Source: DATFPK01 sp035264885 (GTDB lineage: Bacteria > Actinomycetota > Thermoleophilia > Solirubrobacterales > 70-9). Taken from it: DNA of 6,246 bases. Location: contig DATFPK010000149.1 of NCBI GenBank assembly GCA_035264885.1, positions 1-6,246 of the forward strand, given 5' to 3'. This document shows, in pieces, positions 1 through 5,508 of this stretch. Made by a program: the position numbers and the translations under genes. Every line of letters begins with the position of its first letter. The stretch's first letter is position 1. A model generated the notes under the pieces. The model was not told the origin of the DNA. It saw nothing but the letters and a program-made list of their open reading frames with translations, and did no database searches.

Positions 1-792
1 CGTGCCCACATCCAGCACGCCACCGACCCCGCCGCCACCGCCGACGCGCTGCTTTTCCAGCGGCTCGGGGGGCCGGCGGTGATCAGCCGCGGCGGGCCCG
101 AGATCCCGCTCCCGGGAAGCCACCCGACGATCGGCGGCCGCTACGTCGCGACCGTGACCGGCGATGCCGTCCAGCTCTTCGACCGCGTCACCCTCGCCCC
201 GGTCTTCCGCATCGACGCCCCGGGTGCCAATGCGATCGCGGTCTCCGACGGCTGGCTCGCCTATCGCGCGCCCACCGGCGGGGGCGACGGGATCTTCCTC
301 CGCAACATCGCCAATGCGGCGGCGCCGGGGGCGATTTCCCAGATCGCCTCTGCGAGCGGGGCCGCTCAGCTCAGCCGCCCCGCGGTCGATGGCGGCGTGC
401 TGCTCTACGGGGTGGCGAGCCCGTCGGGAAGCAGGATCGTCCAGCGCATCATGGGAACCCGTAAGCACCGGACGCTTGCGAGGTCGCGCCGGGCGCTGGT
501 CTTCGATCCGGCGATCGCCGGGCGCTCGTTCTCCTACGTGCGCGCAGACGCCCGCCGCGGCCGGCTGATGGTGCGGCGCCGACACGCCCACGGGCCCGGC
601 GGGGTTCTGCTCTCGCTGAAGCGCTCGGCGGGACTCCTCTGGTCGCAGGCGCTCACCTCCTCGGTCGCCTACGCCACGATCATCAACCCGAGCCCGTCAC
701 AGGCGGACGCCACGATCGTCAGCGTCAGCCGCCGGCACCCGAAGCGCTTCCATCAGCGCGGGCCCCGCGGTGGGGGCAACCACCGCTTCTAG
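1..792 (+). CDS. Partial CDS (3' part): hypothetical beta-propeller-like protein
   Basis: The frame is open from the first base to a TAG stop, giving 263 residues, so the true start lies left of the window. A GTG at 79 is an internal possibility, but the residues before it (with DPAATADALLFQR) look equally coding. The protein has repeated short hydrophobic beta-strand units separated by Gly/Asp turns (for example VSDGWLAYRAP, SRPAVDGGVLLYGVAS, GRSFSYVRAD), the texture of WD40/TolB/PQQ-type propeller repeats. No catalytic motif is visible. The last 15 or so residues are basic and Gly-rich and look unstructured. The missing N-terminus prevents deciding on secretion, although similar actinobacterial proteins are often exported (inference). 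It converges on the lipoprotein gene with no intergenic base. Coding status is fairly sure; function is unknown. Confidence 0.75.
   Translation, partial: RAHIQHATDPAATADALLFQRLGGPAVISRGGPEIPLPGSHPTIGGRYVATVTGDAVQLFDRVTLAPVFRIDAPGANAIAVSDGWLAYRAPTGGGDGIFLRNIANAAAPGAISQIASASGAAQLSRPAVDGGVLLYGVASPSGSRIVQRIMGTRKHRTLARSRRALVFDPAIAGRSFSYVRADARRGRLMVRRRHAHGPGGVLLSLKRSAGLLWSQALTSSVAYATIINPSPSQADATIVSVSRRHPKRFHQRGPRGGGNHRF
767..790 (+). terminator. Terminator-like hairpin in the final codons of the first gene
   Basis: GCGGTGG (767-773) and CCACCGC (780-786) form a perfect 7-bp GC-rich stem with a 6-nt loop GGGCAA, followed at once by TTCT and then the TAG stop. The T-run is short, so this is a weak Rho-independent candidate. 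On the opposite strand the hairpin is followed by G/C, so it would act only on plus-strand transcripts. It lies wholly inside coding sequence. Confidence 0.45.
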
Positions 793-1494
793 CTACCAGC
801 CGGCGGGCGGCGAGAGCGACCTGAGCGGGGGCTCTCGGTAACCGACCGCGCGGTAGAGCGTGCCGCTCGGCTTGGCGATCAGCCAGCGGCTGCGGTTGCG
901 CTCCAGGTAGATCACGTCGTCCTCGACGGAGACGTACTTGCGGTCCGAGAAGCGGTGCGTGACCGTGGCGCTGACGCGGGCGCGGTCGTTCCCGAGGTCC
1001 TCGGCGCTGACCTCGACGAGGGAGGTCCGCCGCCACGCCGGGCCGCCGGATCGCGGGGGTGTTCCGATCGAGGCCGCCAGGGAGCGGCGGCAGCCGCGGC
1101 CCGGCTTCGGCAGGTCCGCCGGGTCGAGCGAGCCCGGGACGAGCAAGGCGCACAACCGAGCCGCGTCGTGGCGGTCGATCGCGGAGATGTAGGAGCGGAC
1201 GGCGGCGGTGACGGCCGCCCGGTCTTCGGAGGGAAGGTCCCCGGTGGACTCCGGTCCGGTAGCCGAGGCCTCGGGGCTCGCCTCGTCAGCGGCCGGGCCC
1301 TCGTCGGCCTGTTCGTCGTGGGACCCCTCCGGGGGGACGGCGCCGGGCGGGAGCTTGCCGGCCGGGCCGGGACCGGCATCGGCCCCGGTCGTGACCTCGG
1401 TGGTGGCCCGGGCGGAGCCTTGGCGATCGTCTGACCCGCCACCACACCCGGCCGCTCCCAGCGCGACGACCAACGCGATCGCTCCGGCTCTCAT
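793..1494 (-). CDS. Lipoprotein with C-terminal NTF2/SnoaL-like domain
   Basis: The protein has 233 residues. The start chosen is the ATG that opens a classic lipoprotein signal peptide: MRAGAIALVVALGAAGC, with lipobox LGAAGC and Cys17 as the lipidated residue. The frame stays open far upstream, but that extension is Arg/Gly/Pro-rich and overlaps the transketolase gene, so it is rejected. Residues 18-88 are a low-complexity Gly/Pro/Asp/Glu linker. Residues 89-212 resemble an NTF2-like fold: an opening helix (AAVRSYISAIDRHDAARLCALL) and later beta-strands (ARVSATVTHRF, VIYLERNRSRWLIAKP). Cys115 and Cys135 recur at such positions in actinobacterial lipoproteins of this kind (from memory) and could form a disulphide. 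No SD is visible before the ATG, so the message may be near-leaderless. Probable role: extracytoplasmic ligand-binding or accessory protein; substrate unknown. Confidence 0.8.
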   Translation of the reverse strand: MRAGAIALVVALGAAGCGGGSDDRQGSARATTEVTTGADAGPGPAGKLPPGAVPPEGSHDEQADEGPAADEASPEASATGPESTGDLPSEDRAAVTAAVRSYISAIDRHDAARLCALLVPGSLDPADLPKPGRGCRRSLAASIGTPPRSGGPAWRRTSLVEVSAEDLGNDRARVSATVTHRFSDRKYVSVEDDVIYLERNRSRWLIAKPSGTLYRAVGYREPPLRSLSPPAGW

Positions 1495-1502
1495 TGGCCG
1501 GG

Positions 1503-1534
1503 AGGCTACGGCGGCGAGATCGCGGCCGTTCCGT
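1503..1534 (-). promoter_or_regulatory. Possible promoter of the lipoprotein gene (GGAAC...CGTAG)
   Basis: Reading the minus strand, GGAAC is followed 17 nt later by CGTAGCCT, which ends 8 nt before the ATG. GGAAC with a downstream CGT is the pattern of extracytoplasmic-function sigma promoters; TAGCCT could alternatively be a housekeeping -10 (TANNNT). The match is short and unverified. Confidence 0.25.
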
Positions 1535-1574
1535 CGGCCGCAATTCCTAGGCTGCCCACGGTGCCGCCCGCTGC

Positions 1575-1580
1575 TACCCT
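1575..1580 (+). promoter_or_regulatory. Possible -10 box of the transketolase operon
   Basis: TACCCT fits the actinobacterial TANNNT -10 pattern and lies 12 nt before the TTG start, so a transcript from it would have only a few leader bases. No convincing -35 is seen at the expected distance. The region is shared with the divergent lipoprotein gene (98 bp between starts). Confidence 0.25.
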
Positions 1581-1592
1581 CGCCGCCCGGTC

Positions 1593-2567
1593 TTGAGCAA
1601 GCCCCAGGCCAAGACCGCGCCCTTCGACCAGGCGAAAGCTGAGCCGCGCGTGGCGCACCTGAAGCCCGTTCCAGATCCCAAGCCGGAGCCCCCCAGCAAG
1701 GCGGGCGGGAAGCCGTCGATCGCGGAGCTCGAGCGCGATGCGACGGTCCTCCGCATGCACTGCGTCCGGATGATGGCCGTGGCCAAGTCCGGCCACCTCG
1801 ACAGCTCGCTGTCGGCGGCCGACATCGTCGCCGCCCTCTACTACCGCGTCCTCCGCCATGACCCATCCAACCCTCGCTGGCCGGAGCGCGATCGCTTCGT
1901 GCTCTCGAAGGGCCATGCCGCGCCCATCCAGTACGCGGCCCTCGCCGAGCACGGCTACTTCCCGGCGGACGACCTGATGGGCCTCCGGCAGATCGGCTCG
2001 CATCTCCAGGGCCATCCCGACATGACCCGTACGCCGGGCATCGAGGTCTCGACCGGCTCGCTTGGCCAGGGCCTCTCGATGAGCGTCGGGATCTGTCTCG
2101 CGCTCCGCCTCGACGACCTCGTCGACACCGTCCAGGTCTTCACGCTGATGTCCGACGGGGACTGCCAGGAGGGCGAGAGCTGGGAGGGGGCGATGTCCGC
2201 CGCTCACTACGACATCACCAACCTGACCGCGATCATCGATTACAACCACCTGCAGACCGATGGGACCACCGAGGAGGTCATGGACACGGGCGACGTCCGC
2301 GCCAAGTTCGAGGCCTTCGGCTGGGACGCAGTCGAGATCGACGGCCACGACATGGGCGCGGTGGTCGAGGCACTGGAGCGCAGCCGTATGGTCGACCGCC
2401 CCGCCGCGGTCGTCTGTCAGACCAAGAAGGGCCGCGGCGTCTCCTTCATGGAGGACCGCTTCGGCTTCCACGGCAAGCCGCCGAGCCAGGAGCAGGCTGA
2501 GCAGGCGATGGAGGAGCTCGAGGCGACCTACGTCGAGCAGACCAAGGCCTTGGAGGGGAGTGGCTGA
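1593..2567 (+). CDS. Transketolase, N-terminal (TPP/pyrophosphate-binding) subunit
   Basis: The protein has 324 residues, the N-terminal half of a split transketolase. With the next gene it should transfer two-carbon ketol units between sugar phosphates (non-oxidative pentose phosphate pathway, cytosol), using thiamine diphosphate and Mg2+. Motifs seen: SGHLDSSLSAADI (His68), LSKGHAA (His108), GHPD (His141), TGSLGQG (154-160), the ThDP motif SDGDCQEG (187-194) through Asn218 in DYNHLQTDG, and a C-terminal FHGKPPS. The first Gly of the usual GDG is Ser here. The start is TTG: no ATG or GTG lies between it and the in-frame stop 45 bases upstream, and no SD precedes it. A GTG at 1650 is the main alternative. 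The first 41 or so residues form a Pro/Lys/Ala-rich tail not usual in this family. It overlaps the next gene by one base (TGATG), so equimolar synthesis is likely. Confidence 0.93.
   Translation: MSKPQAKTAPFDQAKAEPRVAHLKPVPDPKPEPPSKAGGKPSIAELERDATVLRMHCVRMMAVAKSGHLDSSLSAADIVAALYYRVLRHDPSNPRWPERDRFVLSKGHAAPIQYAALAEHGYFPADDLMGLRQIGSHLQGHPDMTRTPGIEVSTGSLGQGLSMSVGICLALRLDDLVDTVQVFTLMSDGDCQEGESWEGAMSAAHYDITNLTAIIDYNHLQTDGTTEEVMDTGDVRAKFEAFGWDAVEIDGHDMGAVVEALERSRMVDRPAAVVCQTKKGRGVSFMEDRFGFHGKPPSQEQAEQAMEELEATYVEQTKALEGSG
2552..2558 (+). promoter_or_regulatory. Shine-Dalgarno of the transketolase C-terminal subunit gene
   Basis: GGAGGGG lies 8 nt before the ATG, inside the last codons of the upstream subunit gene. 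It supports the ATG start and translation coupled through the TGATG junction. Confidence 0.7.
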
Positions 2568-3586
2568 TGGCGAGCGGCCTGATCGACGTCGCCGAGCCGC
2601 AGAGCGAGCCGATTGCCACCCGGCAGGCCTACGGGGATGCGCTGGTGGCGTTGGGGGAGACCTACCCTGAGGTCGTCGCCCTCGACGCCGATCTCGCGGT
2701 CTCGACGCAGTCGATGAAGTTCGGCAAGCAGTTCCCGGAGCGCTTCTTCAATGTCGGTGCCGCCGAGGCGAACATGATGTCGATGTCCTGCGGCCTCGCT
2801 GCGACCGGCAAGGTGCCCTACGCCTCGACCTTCGCGATCTTCGCCACCTCGCGCTCCTACGACCAGGTCCGGCTCGGGATCGCTCACAACGAGCTCAAGG
2901 TCCGGATCGGTGCCTCCCACGGCGGCGTCTCGCTGGGCGAGGACGGCGCCTCCCACCAGATGATCGAGGACATCGCCCTGATGCGCGCGATGCCCCGCAT
3001 GCAGGTGGTCGTCCCCGCGGATTACAACCAGGCCTACACGGCGGTGATCGAGTCCTACGAGCGCTTCGAGGGGCCGATGTACCTGCGCTTCGGCCGGCCC
3101 AAGACCCCGATCGTCTACGACGGGATCCCGGAGACCCTGGGCGGCGGTGTAGACGTTCTTCGCGAGGGCAAGGACATCTCGATCTTCGTCTGCGGCCACA
3201 TGGTCTGGCGCGGACTTGAGGCCGCGGAGACCCTCGAGCGCGAGGACGGGGTGGAGGCCGAGGTGGTCAACGTCTCGATCATCAAGCCGATCGACTCGCA
3301 GGCCGTCCTCGCCTCACTCGCCAAGACGGGGCTGGCCGTGACCGCCGAGGAACACCGCGTCGTCGGGGGTCTCGGCGACGCGATCCGTCAGGTCGCCGCC
3401 GAGCAGCATCCCGTTCCGGTCTTCGCCCTCGGCATGCAGGACGAGTTCGGAGTCTCCGGCACGGCCGAGGCCTGCATGGAGCACTTCGGGCTCACCGCCA
3501 GCGGCATCGCGGATCTGGCCCGCGAGGCGTTGCTCAAGAAACCGATCGTGCAACACCCGCCGATCCACGGCGGGCCCTGGACCTAG
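2567..3586 (+). CDS. Transketolase, C-terminal (pyrimidine-binding) subunit
   Basis: The protein has 339 residues and is the second half of the split transketolase. The pyrimidine (PYR) domain spans about residues 13-180: NVGAAEANMMSMSCGLA carries Glu67, expected to activate the ThDP aminopyrimidine, and SHGGVSLGEDGASHQMIEDIALMRAMP (117-143) matches the conserved transketolase block THDSIGLGEDGPTHQ. The C-terminal transketolase domain spans about 190-320, with IFVCGHMVW, VSIIKPID and EEHRVVGGLGDAI. Length fits two-gene transketolases, in which the active site forms between the two polypeptides. A DXS-like or specialised sugar (apulose-type) transketolase shares this fold; no neighbouring sugar-specific gene points to such a role. 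The stop codon lies in an 18-bp inverted repeat shared with the convergent gene. Confidence 0.93.
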   Translation: MASGLIDVAEPQSEPIATRQAYGDALVALGETYPEVVALDADLAVSTQSMKFGKQFPERFFNVGAAEANMMSMSCGLAATGKVPYASTFAIFATSRSYDQVRLGIAHNELKVRIGASHGGVSLGEDGASHQMIEDIALMRAMPRMQVVVPADYNQAYTAVIESYERFEGPMYLRFGRPKTPIVYDGIPETLGGGVDVLREGKDISIFVCGHMVWRGLEAAETLEREDGVEAEVVNVSIIKPIDSQAVLASLAKTGLAVTAEEHRVVGGLGDAIRQVAAEQHPVPVFALGMQDEFGVSGTAEACMEHFGLTASGIADLAREALLKKPIVQHPPIHGGPWT

Positions 3587-3597
3587 CGGGCTAGGTC
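3580..3597. terminator. Inverted repeat between convergent genes, possible bidirectional terminator
   Basis: GACCTAGC (3580-3587) and GCTAGGTC (3590-3597) are perfect 8-bp arms around a GG centre. The TAG stop of the transketolase gene lies in the left arm and the TAG stop of the minus-strand gene in the right arm. As RNA it can fold into a 7-bp stem with a 4-nt loop on either strand. There is no T-tract, so terminator function is uncertain. Confidence 0.4.
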
Positions 3598-3962
3598 TCG
3601 GTATCCGGGACGCCGCGCTCGGCCGAGCGGTCGAGGTCGCCCGGGGTCCCCTGCGTGTCGACGTCCGTTTCGGTGGACTCGACGTCGTCGGCGTCGGCGT
3701 ACTCGGCGCGCGAGGGCTCCTCCTCCTTCTCGGGGCGGTCGCGGAAGGGGCCGCCCTCCTCGTCCCGGTGGGTGGCTCGCTCCTCGAGCAGCTCCTCGGC
3801 CTGCTCGAAGCCCTCGGATTCGCCCTGACCGCTCTCGGCGAGCGGGCGCTCCGGGTCGGGCACGTCCTCCATCCCGCTGCGCCCCCCGATGTTCGCCGCC
3901 TCGCGGGCGGCCTCCGCCTCCTCGCGCTCGATATCCCGCTCGACTGGGTCCCGCTCGGTCAT
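3591..3962 (-). CDS. Acidic hydrophilic hypothetical protein (123 aa)
   Basis: The protein has 123 residues, of which 42 are Asp/Glu (34%) against 14 Lys/Arg. There is no signal peptide, membrane segment or Cys. Residues 3-25 (ERDPVERDIEREEAEAAREA) are likely charged helix. A central stretch, about 25-68, includes IGGRSGM, RPLAESGQGESEGFEQAEELLEE and ATHRDEEG; I recall similar short actinobacterial proteins with an E-(S/A)-G-x-G-E-x-E-G-F-E-x-A-E core but cannot confirm a family. The C-terminal third looks disordered. The start ATG overlaps the preceding stop (ATGA), and AAGGGAG lies about 7 nt before it, both supporting the start. Composition resembles hydrophilins or stress-protectant proteins (inference). 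It is the last gene of the minus-strand block. Confidence 0.75.
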   Translation of the reverse strand: MTERDPVERDIEREEAEAAREAANIGGRSGMEDVPDPERPLAESGQGESEGFEQAEELLEERATHRDEEGGPFRDRPEKEEEPSRAEYADADDVESTETDVDTQGTPGDLDRSAERGVPDTET

Positions 3963-4282
3963 CCCCTGTCTCCCTTGGCTGGCTTCACGTCGTCGAAGTC
4001 CGGGGGATGAGGCTCGCTGGTCGAGGGAGCGCGCGGATTCGGGCGAGGCGCGTCCTCGTCGTCCTCGGGGTCAGCCGGTGTCCCTACGTGGCGCGGATCG
4101 CGCGGGTCGTCCCGGCGATCGTAAGGATCCGGAAACTCTGTCGGATCGGGATCCGAGACGGGGTTGTTGAGGGTGTGATGCGGCTCCGGATCTTCAGATC
4201 GGTTGCCCGGATTTGCCTCCGGCTTGCGCGAGTGCTCGCGCTCGAGCTCGGTGCGGTCGAGATGCTCGCTTTCGCGGTCCAT
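3959..4282 (-). CDS. Asp/Pro-rich hydrophilic hypothetical protein (107 aa)
   Basis: The protein has 107 residues, with 30 Asp/Glu (28%) and 21 Pro (20%). Seven Asp-Pro dipeptides cluster between residues 30 and 75 (for example SDPDPTEFPDPYDRRDDPRDP). There is no Cys, signal peptide or membrane segment, so it is almost certainly disordered and soluble. The N-terminus (DRESEHLDRTELEREHSRK) is a charged helix-like segment. I do not recognise a family. Support for a real gene: the ATGA overlap with the downstream gene, a stress-type promoter sequence 9 nt before the ATG, and G/C-rich third positions. No SD is visible, as in a leaderless message. Its codon bias is somewhat weaker than its neighbours' (several GAT, CCT, ACA, TTT). 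A stress-protectant or charge-buffering role is inference. Confidence 0.65.
   Translation of the reverse strand: MDRESEHLDRTELEREHSRKPEANPGNRSEDPEPHHTLNNPVSDPDPTEFPDPYDRRDDPRDPRHVGTPADPEDDEDAPRPNPRAPSTSEPHPPDFDDVKPAKGDRG
3969..3976 (-). promoter_or_regulatory. Shine-Dalgarno of the 123-aa acidic protein gene
   Basis: On the minus strand AAGGGAGA lies about 6-7 nt before the ATG, inside the end of the upstream overlapping gene. Unlike its two upstream neighbours, this gene has a good ribosome-binding site, consistent with an internal cistron translated from a shared mRNA. Confidence 0.6.
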
Positions 4283-4291
4283 GCTTCGCGG

Positions 4292-4318
4292 CTACCCGCG
4301 CCCCGGGGAGTCCGAAAC
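4292..4318 (-). promoter_or_regulatory. SigB/SigF-type stress promoter before the 107-aa gene
   Basis: On the minus strand GTTT (4318-4315) is followed by 17 nt and GGGTAG (4297-4292), which ends 9 nt before the ATG. The known actinobacterial SigF/SigB consensus is about GTTT-N15-17-GGGTA. It occupies the 38-bp gap after the baeRF gene stop, giving the two acidic genes their own promoter. Confidence 0.6.
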
Positions 4319-4320
4319 GC

Positions 4321-5448
4321 TTAATAGCGCAGCAGGGCGGCGACGCCGCCGTGCTCACGGAGGACCTCGGCGGCCTCTCCCTCGACCGGCGTGACCTCGG
4401 CGCTTGTCCTCAGAGCCTGCTCCACGAGATGGTCTTCGACCTGTGACAGGTCGGGTGTCGGGTCCTCGGCGTCCACCAGGAGGTGGCGGACCCGTCCCTC
4501 GGTGAGGGAGCGCTCGATCTCGTTGATGCCGATCGCGCCTCGGCCCGCGGACGCATGCGCAGCGTCGAGCGCGGCCTTGACCAGCTCGAGCTCGCGCCGC
4601 CGGTTCCCCGCCTCGACGGCCTGCTCCACCCGCTCCAGCAGGCGGCCATGGTCGCTCTCCGAGATCACGTTCGCCTCGTCGGCGAGCTCGATGTCCACGT
4701 GGTGCCGGGCGCCCTGACGCACCTCATCGACCTGTCGGGCGTCGCCGAACGCGAGGACCCGTCGCCAGCGACGTCTCTCCGCGCGCTCCGCGACCAGGCC
4801 GCCGACCTGCTCCAGGAAGCGCTGCCGGTTTGCGTCCAGTCGCTGGTCAAACTGGTCGTGCCCGGAGGAGCTTGCACCCTGGACCCGCGCGGGATCCGGG
4901 CTCGACGGTGCCTTCCGCTCCCGCCAATTTGGCATGAAGACGACTGCCTCCCAGACATCCAGGTCAGCCAGCTCGCCCAGTGCCCACTCGTGGAGGCGGA
5001 CGCGCTCGGCCGAAACGGCGAGCACACCGACTGGCGCACCGTCATCGAGCAGCTCGAGCAGCGGCGTCAGGTAGGGCCGGTCTCGATCGAAGACCTGCGT
5101 CACGCCGCGGCTAATCTGCGCCGCCATCCAGAGGTCCCGCCCGCTCTTGGGCGCCACTTCGCAGAACCCGATCTGGCAGCGGCCGGACGGCGGGGACTGC
5201 TCGGGGAAGCGGCGCCTGATTCGCTCCGCTGTCGCGGCCAGAGTCGCACGGCGGTCGTTGTCGGCCTCGCCCTCGACGAGCGAGTCAAGCTTCTGCCGGA
5301 GGTCGACGCGCCATGGCTCCCGGCGCTCGCCGGGATCAATCGAGACGTAGACGCTGAGCACCCCGAGCGCCGGCCGCCAGTCGAGCAGCCGCTTGATCGT
5401 GCGCTCGTCCGGGGTGCGGACCGTGCCGTTCCCGCCTGTCGCCTCCAT
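4321..5448 (-). CDS. eRF1/VLRF1-like (baeRF) family protein, possible ribosome-rescue or peptidyl-tRNA hydrolase factor
   Basis: The protein has 375 residues and resembles bacterial archaeo-eukaryotic release-factor-like (baeRF/VLRF1) proteins. N-terminal part: LGVLSVYVSIDPG (28-40), then a helical charged segment. Middle: RPYLTPLLELLDDGAPVGVL followed by RVRLHEWALGEL (about 124-160), typical of the start of the eRF1 domain-2 region. A loop GASSSGHDQFDQRL (191-204) before an Arg-rich helix sits where eRF1 has GGQ and the following RF motif; the GGQ itself is absent. The C-terminal part matches eRF1 domain 3: EGRVRHLLVDAE, LVEQALRTSAEVTPV, and the ending HGGVAALLRY, close to the GGIAAILRY of archaeal/eukaryotic eRF1. 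Related VLRF1 proteins cleave peptidyl-tRNA on stalled ribosomes; activity here is unproven. No SD precedes the ATG, but a stress-type promoter does. It lies 60 bp downstream of the STAS gene. Confidence 0.8.
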   Translation of the reverse strand: MEATGGNGTVRTPDERTIKRLLDWRPALGVLSVYVSIDPGERREPWRVDLRQKLDSLVEGEADNDRRATLAATAERIRRRFPEQSPPSGRCQIGFCEVAPKSGRDLWMAAQISRGVTQVFDRDRPYLTPLLELLDDGAPVGVLAVSAERVRLHEWALGELADLDVWEAVVFMPNWRERKAPSSPDPARVQGASSSGHDQFDQRLDANRQRFLEQVGGLVAERAERRRWRRVLAFGDARQVDEVRQGARHHVDIELADEANVISESDHGRLLERVEQAVEAGNRRRELELVKAALDAAHASAGRGAIGINEIERSLTEGRVRHLLVDAEDPTPDLSQVEDHLVEQALRTSAEVTPVEGEAAEVLREHGGVAALLRY

Positions 5449-5457
5449 GTCCGGCTG

Positions 5458-5482
5458 CTACCCGGGGCGGACGGCGGAAAAC
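5458..5482 (-). promoter_or_regulatory. SigB/SigF-type stress promoter before the baeRF gene
   Basis: On the minus strand GTTT (5482-5479, within GGTTTT) is followed by 15 nt and GGGTAG (5463-5458), ending 9 nt before the ATG. It matches the actinobacterial SigF/SigB pattern and has the same -10-to-ATG distance as the promoter before the 107-aa gene. The start would be leaderless or nearly so. Confidence 0.6.
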
Positions 5483-5508
5483 CAGCGCGGGTCGCCCACG
5501 CCCCAGCG

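Noticed and set aside
1495..1866. N-terminal extension of the lipoprotein reading frame by 124 codons.
   Set aside because: The extension is Arg/Gly/Pro-rich, overlaps the transketolase gene, and would bury the lipoprotein signal peptide that begins at the chosen ATG.
1506..2471. Minus-strand open frame of 321 codons opposite the transketolase N-terminal gene.
   Set aside because: The plus strand carries a full set of transketolase motifs; the antisense frame has only generic Val/Asp/Arg/Gly-rich sequence.
2528..3199. Minus-strand open frame opposite the transketolase C-terminal gene.
   Set aside because: Shadow of a strongly conserved gene, with no motif of its own.
4007..4324. Plus-strand open frame opposite the 107-aa gene.
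   Set aside because: Arg/Val-rich antisense frame without SD; the minus frame has the ATGA overlap and an upstream promoter match.
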